From: JARRKC01 sp037388505
GTDB taxonomy: Bacteria; Acidobacteriota; UBA6911; RPQK01; JAPXNP01
Length of the DNA stretch: 64,000 nt
Assembly (NCBI GenBank): GCA_037388505.1
Contig: JARRKC010000004.1
Coordinates: forward strand, 606,662-670,661
Direction of reading: 5' to 3'
The position numbers and the translations under genes are program-made. Shown one piece after another: positions 9,245 to 20,230 of this stretch (the first letter of the stretch is position 1; each line of letters begins with the position of its first letter). The notes beneath the pieces were generated by a model, which was not told where the DNA came from, did no database searches, and saw only the letters and a program-made list of their open reading frames with translations.

Positions 9245-11932
9245 CTACTTCAATGTGGCCTGAGCTGCGGCCAGTCGCGCTACCGGAACACGGAAGGGCG
9301 AGCAACTGACATAGTTCAGTCCGAGCGAGTGGCAGAAGGCGATCGACCGAGGATCACCTCCGTGTTCACCGCAGATACCGATCTCGAGTTCGGGACGGGT
9401 CCCTCGACCCTTCTCCACGGCGATCTTCATCAGAGCACCCACACCGTTCTGATCCAGCGACTGGAAGGGATTCTCGGGCAGGACGCCCTGCGATACGTAC
9501 TCCAGCAGGAAACGTCCCTCCGCATCGTCGCGGGAGAAACCGAACGTCATTTGAGTCAGATCGTTCGTTCCGAATGAGAAGAACTGAGCCACCGAGGCGA
9601 TCTGGTCGGCGGTCACCGCGGCCCGTGGGATCTCGATCATGGTGCCGAACTTGTACTGGATCTCGATTCCATTCTCATTCATGACCTGTTTGCCGACTTC
9701 CTCGAGCGTCGGCTGAATCGCCTTCAGCTCGTTGACGTGACCGACCAGCGGAATCATGATCTCCGGCTTGACGACGACTCCGTTCTTGGACTGGTGGCAG
9801 GCGGCCTCGAAGATGGCGCGAACCTGCATCTTGACCAGGCCCGGCATGACGATGCTGAGGCGAACGCCGCGCATCCCCATCATCGGGTTGCTTTCATGGA
9901 GGCTCCGAATCGCATTCAGAAGACCTTCCTTCTCCTGCAGCCCTGCCGTTTCTCCTTTGATCCTCATGTTGAGGACCTGTTCCAGGACCTCTTCCTCATC
10001 GGGGAGGAACTCGTGCAAGGGAGGGTCGATCAGACGAATGATGACCGGGTGGCCGTCCATCGACTTGAAGATACCCTCGAAGTCGCTGCGCTGCAGAGGC
10101 AGCAGCTCGTCCAGCGCCTTCTGGCGATCGGCGTCGTTGGACGCGAGGATCATCCGCTGGACGATCGGCAGGCGCTCCTCTTCGAAGAACATGTGCTCGG
10201 TGCGGCACAGACCGATGCCCTGCGCCCCGTAGGAGCGGGCACGCTCGGCATCCTTCGGATAGTCGGCATTGGCCCAAACCTGCAGCCGGCGAATCTCGTC
10301 GGCCCAGGAGAGCAGAGTGATCAGATCCTTCTGTTCTTCGAACTGAGGGGTCACGGTCGAGATCTCACCGGCGAAGACTTCACCGGTGGCGCCGTCGATC
10401 GAGACGGAATCCCCCTCTTTGATCACCTGTCCGCCGGCAGTGAACTGCCGGGTCTTCTGGTCGATCTTGATTTCACTCGCACCACAGACGCAGGGGACAC
10501 CAAACTGCCGTGCTACGACGGCGGCGTGACTGGTCGCTCCGCCTTCACTCGTCAGGATGCCCTTCGAGGCCAGCATTCCGTGGACATCGTCCGGCTTGGT
10601 GAAGGGGCGTACCATGATGACTTTCTTGCCGGACTTTCCCCATTCCTCAGCCAGGTCCGCGTCGAATGCCACGACACCGACGGCCGCTCCGGGCGAGGCG
10701 TTGACACCTTTGCTCAGAAGCTTGCCTTCTCCCGCCGCCTTGGCCTTGGCCTGAACGTCGAAGCGGGGGTGCATCAGCGTGTCGACCTCGGCCGGTTTGA
10801 CCCGTTTGACGGCCTCTTCCTTCGAGATCAGACCTTCATTGGCCAAGTCCACGGCCACCTTCACCGAGGCGGCGGCAGTCCGCTTGCCGTCTCGAGTCTG
10901 GAGCATCCAGAGCTTGCCCTTCTCGATCGTGAACTCGACGTCCTGCATCTCGTGATAGTGCTGCTCCAGAGTCTTGCAGATCTTCAGAAACTGCTCATAG
11001 ACCTCGGGCAAATCGTCCTTCAACTCGGCAATCGCTTTGGTGTTGCGGATACCGGCAACGACGTCCTCGCCCTGAGCATTCAGCAGATAGTCGCCATAGA
11101 GCACTTTCTCGCCGGTCGCCGGATTGCGGGTAAACGTAACGCCGGTACCCGAGTTCCAACCCATGTTTCCGAAAACCATGGTCACGATGTTCACCGCAGT
11201 TCCCAGATCGTGAGAGATTCCGGCAGCATTGCGGTAATCGATGGCTCGTTTTCCGTTCCAGCTCTTGAAGACGGCTTCCGTCGCCAGTTTCAGCTGTTCA
11301 TAGGGATCCTGAGGAAAGTCGAACCCTTTTTCCTTGCGAATGATTCCCTTGAAGACCTCGGTCAGCTCTTTCCAGTCCTCGGCCGTCAGGTCGGTATCGA
11401 CCTTGGCACCCTTTTCCTTCTTCAGATCGTCGAGCGCCTCCTCGAACAGCTCATCGTCAATTCCCAGAACCACCGAGCCAAACATCTGGACGAGCCTGCG
11501 GTACGAATCGTAGACGAAGCGCTCGTCGCCGGTAAGCTCGATCATGCCCTTGGCAGTTTCGTCATTCATGCCCAGGTTGAGGACCGTGTCCATCATGCCG
11601 GGCATGGAGAACTTGGCGCCTGAGCGGCAGGAAACCAAGAGCGGATTCTTGGGGTCGCCGAACTTCTTGCCGGTCTGCTCCTCGACCCGCTTCATCGCTT
11701 CCGTCTCCTCATCAATGACCTCATTGATGAAGCCCTGACCTCGCTCGAGGTACGCCAGGCAGGCCTCCGTCGTAGCGGTGAAACCCGGAGGGACCGGCAA
11801 ACCGATTCTGGTCATCTCGGCGAGATTGGCCCCCTTGCCGCCGAGCAGTCCCCGGACCGTATCCCACTGTCCGCCTGCCTTCTCCTGAACCTTGTCCAGC
11901 TCTTCGAAGAGAAAGACCCATTTACTAGACAT
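9245..11932 (-). CDS. ppdK: Pyruvate, phosphate dikinase
   Basis: Interconverts pyruvate + ATP + phosphate and phosphoenolpyruvate + AMP + pyrophosphate; 895 aa, the usual length. The N-terminal ATP-grasp domain begins with GLLGGKGANLAEM. The central swivelling domain has GGATSHAAVVARQ with the phospho-histidine near residue 465. The C-terminal TIM barrel has GICGEHGGDP with the catalytic Cys and a FGTNDLTQMTFGFSRDD block. AGATKAD-type PEP synthase features are absent and the sequence follows PPDK throughout. It starts at ATG 11932 with GGGAG about 8 nt upstream and lies downstream of ino1 on the same strand after a 101 bp gap. Confidence 0.96.
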   Translation of the reverse strand: MSSKWVFLFEELDKVQEKAGGQWDTVRGLLGGKGANLAEMTRIGLPVPPGFTATTEACLAYLERGQGFINEVIDEETEAMKRVEEQTGKKFGDPKNPLLVSCRSGAKFSMPGMMDTVLNLGMNDETAKGMIELTGDERFVYDSYRRLVQMFGSVVLGIDDELFEEALDDLKKEKGAKVDTDLTAEDWKELTEVFKGIIRKEKGFDFPQDPYEQLKLATEAVFKSWNGKRAIDYRNAAGISHDLGTAVNIVTMVFGNMGWNSGTGVTFTRNPATGEKVLYGDYLLNAQGEDVVAGIRNTKAIAELKDDLPEVYEQFLKICKTLEQHYHEMQDVEFTIEKGKLWMLQTRDGKRTAAASVKVAVDLANEGLISKEEAVKRVKPAEVDTLMHPRFDVQAKAKAAGEGKLLSKGVNASPGAAVGVVAFDADLAEEWGKSGKKVIMVRPFTKPDDVHGMLASKGILTSEGGATSHAAVVARQFGVPCVCGASEIKIDQKTRQFTAGGQVIKEGDSVSIDGATGEVFAGEISTVTPQFEEQKDLITLLSWADEIRRLQVWANADYPKDAERARSYGAQGIGLCRTEHMFFEEERLPIVQRMILASNDADRQKALDELLPLQRSDFEGIFKSMDGHPVIIRLIDPPLHEFLPDEEEVLEQVLNMRIKGETAGLQEKEGLLNAIRSLHESNPMMGMRGVRLSIVMPGLVKMQVRAIFEAACHQSKNGVVVKPEIMIPLVGHVNELKAIQPTLEEVGKQVMNENGIEIQYKFGTMIEIPRAAVTADQIASVAQFFSFGTNDLTQMTFGFSRDDAEGRFLLEYVSQGVLPENPFQSLDQNGVGALMKIAVEKGRGTRPELEIGICGEHGGDPRSIAFCHSLGLNYVSCSPFRVPVARLAAAQATLK

Positions 11933-12033
11933 TTACTTCTCCCTTCATCCCTTCATCGTTAGCGTGATTCCAATCCGCAGCCCGACGACATCAGGCGACA
12001 CAGCCCTCGCGTCGTGACCACGGATGATTTGAC

Positions 12034-13339
<1,306 letters not shown>

Positions 13340-13350
<11 letters not shown>

Positions 13351-15403
13351 TCTCCGCACCTCCCTGTTGCACGATCTCCGAAGGATCAGCGATTGAAAGA
13401 ACCAAATCAGATACGGCCTGAAGCAGGGCCAGTCGATTACGCCGCAGGCCCACGTCTTCCGCCATGACGAGAACATCATCAAAGAACCGATCGACTGCGG
13501 GTCGAATCGACGCCACCGCACGCACCCCCTCCAGGTAGTCATGCCGTGCGAGAGCAGCTGCCAACCGGGGCTGAAGCGCCTGGACGGCTTCGTACAGCGC
13601 TCTCTCGCCGGGCTCCGCGAATGTCCTCGGATCGGGAGGACCGACTCTTTCGCCCGCCTTCTCGAGAAGGTTCCGGGTCCGCTTGAAGGCCACGGCGAGC
13701 GCCTCAAAATCCTCATCGCCCTTGATCGAGGCCACCGCTTCAGCGCGAGACCGTACGTCGGGAGCAGAACCGATCCCGACTGCGAACACCGACCTGAGAA
13801 CGTCCTGGGGCAGCCCGGATCTCTGCAGCAGGAAAAAGAGCCGCTGTTCGAGAAAGGACAGCACCTGAGATCTGACTTCTCCGGTGACGAGGTCCTCGTA
13901 GTTCCGCGAAGCAAAGCCGATCAGACTGTCGAAGGAGAACTCGAAATCACGCGCCAGCAGAATCGAAACCAAGCCCTGAGCCTGGCGCCGCAAGGCAAAG
14001 GGATCACTCGATCCGCTGGGAACGATCCCGGCACCAAAACAGCCCACCAACGTGTCGAGGCGATCCGCGATGGAGAGCAAGGCTCCATTTCGCGACTCCG
14101 GGAGCGCGTCATCGAGCGACACGGGCCGGTAATGCTCGTAAATCGCCTTCCAAACGCCCTCCGGGTAGCCTTCTTCTCGCGCGTACAGGCCGCCCATCAC
14201 ACCCTGCAGTTCCGTCAACTCCCGGACCATATCGGTGGTCAGGTCGACCTTGCAGAGTTCGGCCGCGTCCTGCAGCTCAGTTGAGTTCTCCAGCAGGCCG
14301 CAAACTGCCTTCACCCTGCGCGTCTTGTCCCGATAGGTTCCCAGGCTCTCCTGGAACAGGACATGATCCAAATCGGACAAACGATCCCTCAGAGCGACCT
14401 TGCGATCGGAGTTCCAGAAGAAAGCCGCATCTTCCAGACGAGCGTGGAGAACCTTCTCGTGGCCCCGCCGAATGCGCCCGTCGGGATCGCCGGAGGTGTT
14501 CAGAACTGTCAGGAACGAGGGGGCAAGACGACCGTCCTCTTCAGTCAGGGAAAAGTACTTCTGATGGTATCTCATGACCGTCACCAGTACTTCCCTGGGA
14601 ATCTCCAGAAACCGCGGATCGAACTGTCCGCGCAGTACAGTCGGGAATTCGTTCAGATGCACGACGGTCTCGAGCAGCCCTTCGTCGGGTACCAGCATCT
14701 GGCCTCCCGATTCCTCTTCCAGGCCTCCAGCGATCCGCTGGAACCGCTCCCGCCGGTCGACCAGAACGCAAGCCTCCCGCAGGCACTCCACGTAAGAAGA
14801 TGCGTCCGAAATTTCGATCTGCGGCGGCCCGATCAGACGATGGCCGCGGCTCGTGCGCCCGGCTTCGACTCCCTCCAGGCGGAAGGGGATGACCTCATCG
14901 TTCCACAGACATACGAACCAACGCAGGGGTCGGATGAAGCGGAACCGGGTTTCGGTCCAGTACATCGTCTTGGGCCAGGAGATCGACGCGATGATGTCGC
15001 GGAGCGCTTGGGCGAGAATCTCCCGTACCGGTGCCCCCTCGAGGCGTCGCTTCAGAGCGAGATAGCGCCCTCGATCCGTCTCCATGACTTCGAGGGCACC
15101 CACTTCCACTCCCAGTTTGCGGGCAAACCCTCTGGCGGCAGCCGTGGCGCTGCCCGATTCATCGAAAGCGACCGAAGCCGGGGGCCCCATGACTGTTTCT
15201 TCACGGTCGGGACGGCGCTCCGGCAGCTGGTCAATGATGACGGCGAGTCGCCGGGGCGTACTGAACATCACGATCGGATCGTGCTCGATTTCGTCTCGCT
15301 TCAGCAACTCTTCGAAGGCTGCGCGCATCTGGTCGAGAGCCGGATCGATCATACTCGCCGGAATCTCTTCGGTGCCGAGTTCGAACAGAAACTTGTTACT
15401 CAT
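13340..15403 (-). CDS. glyS: Glycyl-tRNA synthetase beta subunit
   Basis: Beta chain of the bacterial alpha2-beta2 glycyl-tRNA synthetase, responsible for tRNA binding. It has 687 aa from ATG 15403 (SNKFLFELGTEEIPASM), the conserved start of the family; an in-frame ATG 36 bp upstream lies inside glyQ and is less likely. It contains FSTPRRLAVII, the HD-like core, a DALRRQAQGLVSILL block and the C-terminal anticodon-binding-like DALR region ending FFDDVLVMAED. It overlaps glyQ upstream by 8 bp and ino1 downstream by 11 bp, so all three are probably translated from one mRNA. Confidence 0.95.
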
Positions 15404-16241
15404 CGGTCTCCACATAACGCCGCGCAATACCGACGGCAAGACTCCGGACCCGGTTGATCAGTCCCACCCGCTCCGTGACGCTGATCGCCCCGCGGCTGTC
15501 CAGCAGATTGAAGGTGTGGGAACATTTCAGGCAGTAGTCGTAGGCGGGCAGTACGCAGTCCGCCTCCAGCGAGCGCAGGCTCTCCGCCTCATAGAGTTCG
15601 AACAACTGGAACAGCATTGCCTTGTCGCCGACCTCGAAGTTGTAGCGCGAGAACTCATACTCTTCACGCCGGCGAACCTGTCCATAGGTAACTTGGGGAC
15701 TCCACCGGAGATCGTAGACGCTGTTGCGCTCGGTCAGAAAGGCCGCAATCCGCTCCAGACCGTAGGTGATCTCGGCGGAGATGGGATCGAGATCCACGCC
15801 GCCCGCCTGCTGGAAGTAGGTGAACTGCGTGATCTCCAGACCATCCAGCAGCACCTGCCAACCGATGCCCCAGGCCCCCAGCGTGGGACTTTCCCAATTG
15901 TCCTCCTCGAATCGAAGATCGTTCTTTTCCAGGGGAATGCCCAGGACCTTCAGACTCTCCAGATAGACTTCCTGGACGTCGGCGGGCGGGGGCTTGAGGA
16001 TGACCTGGAGTTGGGTGTGCCGATAAAGGCGGTTGGGATTCTCGGCATACCGACCGTCTGCCGGTCGACGCGAGGGCTGGACGTAGGCAACGGAATAGGG
16101 CTTGGGACCCAGCACCCGGAAGAAAGTCTCGGGGTGCATCGTTCCGGCCCCTACCTCGACATCGTAGGGTTGCTGGATGACGCAGCCGTATTTCATCCAG
16201 AAACCCAGCAACTCGTGAATGACTTCTTGAAACGTCTGCAT
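15396..16241 (-). CDS. glyQ: Glycyl-tRNA synthetase alpha subunit
   Basis: Catalytic alpha chain of the heterotetrameric glycyl-tRNA synthetase; 281 aa from ATG 16241, matching the usual 280-300. Class II motifs are clear: DVEVGAGTMHPETFFRVLGP, YVQPSRRPADGRY, DNWESPTLGAWGIGWQVLLDG and GLERIAAFL. A longer reading from 16358 adds 39 residues with no family similarity, so the inner start was chosen. The final codons overlap glyS by 8 bp. Confidence 0.95.
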   Translation of the reverse strand: MQTFQEVIHELLGFWMKYGCVIQQPYDVEVGAGTMHPETFFRVLGPKPYSVAYVQPSRRPADGRYAENPNRLYRHTQLQVILKPPPADVQEVYLESLKVLGIPLEKNDLRFEEDNWESPTLGAWGIGWQVLLDGLEITQFTYFQQAGGVDLDPISAEITYGLERIAAFLTERNSVYDLRWSPQVTYGQVRRREEYEFSRYNFEVGDKAMLFQLFELYEAESLRSLEADCVLPAYDYCLKCSHTFNLLDSRGAISVTERVGLINRVRSLAVGIARRYVETDE

Positions 16242-16388
16242 CTCTGGTCGATAGAATGGGTGAATCCCCGGGACCCACCGGACATGAACATTGGAGGACT
16301 GCGCTCGCAACCCTCGAAAGGGACGGGCCTGTCCGAATTGTTGAAAGGCCGACCCCAACCTGATGCGGGCTAGCCTGGAAGACTTGCG

Positions 16389-16409
16389 TTCGATCCCGGC
16401 AGGATCGAA
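16389..16409. repeat. Perfect 8-bp inverted repeat upstream of glyQ
   Basis: TTCGATCC, a 5 nt loop CGGCA, then GGATCGAA, located 148 bp upstream of the glyQ start in the 248 bp gap after recO. No T-run follows on either strand, so it is not a classical terminator. It could be an operator, a leader stem or chance. Nothing else was recognised in this gap. Confidence 0.35.
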
Positions 16410-16489
16410 TGGGTAAGTGCCGTTTTACTGAAACCAGACACTCTCACCGCCAGCCTCAACGGTGACGAACTTTCGCCGGGCGTCTGAAC

Positions 16490-17122
16490 CTATAGCAACT
16501 CCTTCAGCAGTTTCTTAGCCTTCAATGGCTTTTCGAGCTGGTTCTCGATGAGCTTGTCGGCGGCCCGCTCCAACTGCCCCAAGTCCTCCTCTGAGAACGA
16601 GCAGTTCCCCAAATCGGCCGGTCGAAGCTGCAGCATGGCCGCGGCCCTCTCCGCCAAGTCTCGCGGCACGATGCTGTCCAGAGCCGGCAGGATACCCTCC
16701 AGCCGGAGTGTCCAGAACTCGAAATACCGCGTCAGGACAGGCATCGAAACCTGACCGGCCGCGTCGATCGCTGCCAGGCTCAGCCGGAAGAGCCGTTCGC
16801 TTGCTACCTGCTCGCGCGAGAACTCCACCAGAAGCTCGGCCCAGTAGGCCAGATGGAGACTCTCCTCCCATCCCAACCGGAATGCTGGTGAAGGCCGTAT
16901 AATCTCACAATTCTCGATGACAGCCAACTCCTGATTCTCCCGCATACGGCAGCTCAGCCGAAGGTACGTCAACAGTTCCAAAGCCGAGCCGAAACGGGTT
17001 TTCGCCTTCTGTGCGCCGTAGGCGACGCCCCTGATCTGGCCGGCGTCACGGCCCAGGAAAACAGCGATCTTGTGAGCCTCGCCGAATGGGTAGGTCCGAA
17101 GGGTGAGAGCCTCAACAATCAT
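16490..17122 (-). CDS. recO: DNA repair protein RecO
   Basis: RecF-pathway mediator that loads RecA and anneals SSB-coated DNA; 210 aa, slightly short for the family (about 240). The N-terminal OB-fold is clear: EALTLRTYPFGEAHKIAVFLGRDAGQIRGVAYGA (split by eye) with LELLTYLRLSCR. The C-terminal helical domain lacks the four-cysteine zinc finger present in some RecO proteins. It starts at ATG 17122, 15 bp after pssA on the same strand. Confidence 0.88.
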   Translation of the reverse strand: MIVEALTLRTYPFGEAHKIAVFLGRDAGQIRGVAYGAQKAKTRFGSALELLTYLRLSCRMRENQELAVIENCEIIRPSPAFRLGWEESLHLAYWAELLVEFSREQVASERLFRLSLAAIDAAGQVSMPVLTRYFEFWTLRLEGILPALDSIVPRDLAERAAAMLQLRPADLGNCSFSEEDLGQLERAADKLIENQLEKPLKAKKLLKELL

Positions 17123-17137
17123 CCGTTTCCCGGCGGC

Positions 17138-17935
17138 CTACTCCGACTCGGCCCCGGTCGTTGTCAGCTCACCCGAGTGACGCATCCGATAGCGAATCAT
17201 CTGAAAGAGGCGCAGGACCAGTCCGCTCAGAACGTACGCCGTAGCCAAAGCCATCAGTACTTCTTCCGAATACCAGATCACCCCGGCGACTACGAGCGCC
17301 AATAGAAGGACCGTGAGATGCGACTTGCCTCTGGTCAGCGGAAGCCGCTTGGGAGAAGGATAGCGCAGGGTCGAAATCATGAGCAGCCCGATGAAACAGG
17401 TCGCCGCCACCAGCGAGAACTTGAAGAGATCGCTCTCGGGCGGCGTCTTGAACAAATGAACGGTCGCGGCCAGAAAACCCGCCCCTGCAGGAATCGGCAG
17501 ACCCGCGAAGTGCTTCAGGTCCTGAACCTGGACATTGAACCGGGCCAGCCGCATGGCGCCACAGATGACGAAGAAGAACGCGGAAAGGCGAGCAAAATTC
17601 CCCAAGCCGGCAAATCCCCAGGAATAGATGAGGACGGCCGGCGCAATCCCGAAGCTGATCACATCCGCCAGCGAATCGAGTTGAAGGCCGAATTCCGAAG
17701 TCGCACCGGCCAGACGTGCAATGCGACCGTCCAGACCGTCCAAGACGACCGCAATACCGATGGCTACGGCGGCCTTGCCGTAGTTTCCGTTCAGCGTCGC
17801 GATGACGGCGAAGAATCCGGCGAAGATATTCCCGACGGTGAAAATCGAGGGCAGAATATAGATTGAGCGACGAGGCCGCCGAAATCGTTGACGGCCCAAG
17901 CTGGTGGAGGCAGTCGCCCGGTCATTGTCTTTCAA
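17138..17935 (-). CDS. pssA: CDP-diacylglycerol--serine O-phosphatidyltransferase
   Basis: Membrane CDP-alcohol phosphatidyltransferase that makes phosphatidylserine; 265 aa with about seven hydrophobic segments. The motif D-G-x2-A-R-x8-G-x3-D-x3-D is present as DGRIAR (69-74), FG (82-83), D87 and D91. The assignment to serine rests on the adjoining psd gene, since the motif itself is shared by all CDP-alcohol transferases. The start is a TTG whose TTGA overlaps the psd stop, a coupled arrangement. Confidence 0.92.
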   Translation of the reverse strand: MKDNDRATASTSLGRQRFRRPRRSIYILPSIFTVGNIFAGFFAVIATLNGNYGKAAVAIGIAVVLDGLDGRIARLAGATSEFGLQLDSLADVISFGIAPAVLIYSWGFAGLGNFARLSAFFFVICGAMRLARFNVQVQDLKHFAGLPIPAGAGFLAATVHLFKTPPESDLFKFSLVAATCFIGLLMISTLRYPSPKRLPLTRGKSHLTVLLLALVVAGVIWYSEEVLMALATAYVLSGLVLRLFQMIRYRMRHSGELTTTGAESE

Positions 17936-18534
17936 TTCTGCCTTCTCCGCCGAGCCAGGATCGAGGTCCCCGCACGAACCCGATCACCCTCGGCGACCAC
18001 TACCTCACCGTCTGCGGGCACGAGCAGATCGACGCGGCTTCCAAACCGAATGAGAGCTATTCTATCACCCCTCCGCACGAATTCGCCCTGCTTCTTCCAG
18101 GGTACGATGCGACGCGCCACGAGTCCGGCAATCAATGCGAAGGAGATGTCCCCGATGCGAAACAGGTGCCTCTCGTTGTCGATGGAGGCGCGATCGTCAA
18201 ATGCAAACAGGAACTTTCCCTTCCGATGCTCGCTCTGCTCGACCCTGCCGTCCACGGGTGCGCGGTTCACATGCACATTGAAGATCGACAGAAAGATCGA
18301 AATCCGCGTCCCTCCCGCTTCCTGCCGGATCCCCACCACCTTGCCGTCGGCCGGGCTGAGGATGCAGTCGTCTGAATCCGGAATCTCGCGCTCCGGATCG
18401 CGAAAGAAGAAGACGACGAAACCCGCCACGACCAGGCACAGAACAGCGAGGATCGGAAAGCCGAAGTAGAGAGCCAACAGGGCGACGGCAACGAGGGGAA
18501 GGGGAAACAGAAACGCTTCGCGTGCGAATGACAT
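17932..18534 (-). CDS. psd: Phosphatidylserine decarboxylase (short form)
   Basis: Pyruvoyl enzyme converting phosphatidylserine to phosphatidylethanolamine. About 200 aa from ATG 18534, the compact form also found in archaea and many bacteria; in-frame TTG 18549 is an alternative. Two N-terminal hydrophobic segments anchor it. The conserved block SPADGKVV, the IFNVHVNRAP stretch and the self-cleavage site Gly-Ser (RFGSRVD, about 165-166) are visible; cleavage there would generate the pyruvoyl group on the serine. Paired with pssA, it completes phosphatidylethanolamine synthesis. Confidence 0.93.
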   Translation of the reverse strand: MSFAREAFLFPLPLVAVALLALYFGFPILAVLCLVVAGFVVFFFRDPEREIPDSDDCILSPADGKVVGIRQEAGGTRISIFLSIFNVHVNRAPVDGRVEQSEHRKGKFLFAFDDRASIDNERHLFRIGDISFALIAGLVARRIVPWKKQGEFVRRGDRIALIRFGSRVDLLVPADGEVVVAEGDRVRAGTSILARRRRQN

Positions 18535-18592
18535 CCGGACTTTATACAAGAATGCCTGCTAGATGCAGAGCACTAGCAGGCAGAAAATGAGC

Positions 18593-18823
18593 TCACTGGA
18601 CAGAGTGCTGAACCCGATACTCCTGGATGAGGCACTGCATCCGGTCCTTGAGCGCAAGCTTCTTCTTTTTGAGGACTGTCTCTTCAAACCGCTCGGCGGA
18701 TGTCAGAAAGGACTTCTCGGTGAATTCGGCAAGTTTCCGCTCAAACTGCTGATGCTCATCGAACAGTTCGCGGAAACGTTCGTCATTCCTGAGCAAATAC
18801 TCCCTGACAGCCCTTTCATTCAT
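18593..18823 (-). CDS. DUF465 (YdcH-like) coiled-coil protein
   Basis: A 76 aa, highly charged protein starting at ATG 18823 with a strong AAGGAGG ribosome site 8-9 nt upstream. Its C-terminal half (about 40-70, SAERFEETVLKKKKLALKDRMQCL) matches the DUF465 pattern with a run of lysines followed by Asp-Arg-Met. The extra N-terminal 30 residues (DERFRELFDEHQQFERKLAEF) are helical and heptad-like, so it may form a coiled coil. No function is known. It stands alone between ddl and psd. Confidence 0.8.
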   Translation of the reverse strand: MNERAVREYLLRNDERFRELFDEHQQFERKLAEFTEKSFLTSAERFEETVLKKKKLALKDRMQCLIQEYRVQHSVQ

Positions 18824-19048
18824 AGTCTCTACCTCCTTGGTATACCTTGACTGACTACAGTTATGCTTCGACTGCTTACAGATATGCTTCACCTGATCTG
18901 GACCGGAGTGGAGAATGGAGTGATCGAATCGATGTAAAGTGCTCGATTCCAGCATGTTTCCTACCGCCAACTCTAGCAAAGAAGGTCTGGCCAATCAAGC
19001 ACTTCCCGCACGATCCGCTGTCGGAGATGAGACCATCGGCGACGCAGG

Positions 19049-20122
19049 CTACACGGACGATCGGCGGCGATCGACGCGCAGTCGACGGCGGCGAACCTGG
19101 CGCTGACAGGCGAGTTCGACGAGGGTGCTGAGCAGATCGGAATAGGACAACCCGGAAACTTCCCACAACTTAGGGTACATGCTGATGCGGGTAAAGCCGG
19201 GAATCGTATTCGGTTCATTGACCCACACCTGCATTGTCTTGCGTTCCATCAGAAAATCGACGCGGGCCATGCCTTCGAGCTGCAGCACTCGAAAGGTTCG
19301 CAGAGCCAAGTCCTGGATCTCTTCAATCTGAGCCTGGTCGAGCGGCGCCGGAATGAGGAGTTTGGAGTCATTGTTCAGATACTTCGCCTCGTAGCTGTAG
19401 AAGACGTCCGCCGGAATGATCTCTCCGGGAAGGGAGACGCGCGCCTCGAAACCACCGAGAACGGATGCCTCGATCTCGCGAGCATCGATTCCCTGCTCCA
19501 CGAGCACCCAGTCGTCGAACTGAAAGGCTTCTTCGACCGCCCTCTCGAGCTCCGCATGCGACTGACATCGCGAGATTCCGACCGAAGAGCCCAGGTTGAC
19601 CGGCTTGACGAAAACGGGGAAGGGGAATCGCTTTTCACTGGCCTCCAGCACTCCGCCGCGTTCACTCCGCCATTGATCGATACTCCAGCTCAGAGCAGGC
19701 AGTGTCGGAATGCCTGCCGCCTGCAGAATGGCTTTGCAGTAAGCCTTGTTCATGCCGACCGCCGAGCCGCCCACGGAGGCTCCTACGTAGGGAATATCCA
19801 GGACTTCCAACAGACCCTGAACCGTCCCGTCCTCCCCGTAAGGGCCGTGTAGAACCGGAAAGACCACGACGTCCGACCCGCCCTGCTCGAGCAGGTAGCC
19901 GATCCAGTGGGGAACCTCAGGGAAGTCGGTTGCGGCCCCCCCGAGGTCCCCGAGTTCAGAGCGCAATCGAGCGGACGGTTTCGTGGAGCCGTCTTTGGCG
20001 ATGCCCAGAACTGAGACCCGGTACTTGGACCGATCCAGATTGCGTATGACCGAAGCGACCGAAAGCAGCGATACTTCGTGTTCGGCGGACCGACCGCCAC
20101 AGAGCAGAATGACGTGTCGCAT
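19049..20122 (-). CDS. ddl: D-alanine--D-alanine ligase
   Basis: ATP-grasp ligase making D-Ala-D-Ala for peptidoglycan; 357 aa from ATG 20122, with AGAGGA about 8 nt upstream. It has LLCGGRSAEHEVSLLSV at the start, PYVGASVGGSAVGMNKAYCK, the VFVKPVNLGSSVGIS loop, ARVDFLM and VNEPNTIPGFTRISMYPKLW near the end. The usual metal ligand motif NE(I/V)NT is NEPNT here. The final arginine-rich 15 residues (RQVRRRRLRVDRRR) are a positively charged extension beyond the fold. A longer in-frame reading from 20215 has no family similarity upstream. Confidence 0.94.
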   Translation of the reverse strand: MRHVILLCGGRSAEHEVSLLSVASVIRNLDRSKYRVSVLGIAKDGSTKPSARLRSELGDLGGAATDFPEVPHWIGYLLEQGGSDVVVFPVLHGPYGEDGTVQGLLEVLDIPYVGASVGGSAVGMNKAYCKAILQAAGIPTLPALSWSIDQWRSERGGVLEASEKRFPFPVFVKPVNLGSSVGISRCQSHAELERAVEEAFQFDDWVLVEQGIDAREIEASVLGGFEARVSLPGEIIPADVFYSYEAKYLNNDSKLLIPAPLDQAQIEEIQDLALRTFRVLQLEGMARVDFLMERKTMQVWVNEPNTIPGFTRISMYPKLWEVSGLSYSDLLSTLVELACQRQVRRRRLRVDRRRSSV

Positions 20123-20230
20123 AGCATTGTCCTCTCGCCAGGCTGCAACCCCGTACTCGACCCGTCCAGCGCCCGCTCCTCGCGGAGGGCCGCGAACCGG
20201 ATCGGGCTTGCGCACGTATCGAGTCGATGA

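Noticed and set aside
9737..11623. 628-codon plus-strand open frame
   Set aside because: It is antisense to ppdK, whose family motifs cover the same bases; the frame is a by-product of GC-rich codon use.
16381..16440. tRNA T-arm-like GTTCGATCC
   Set aside because: No acceptor, D-arm or anticodon stem fits around it; the element is a simple inverted repeat.
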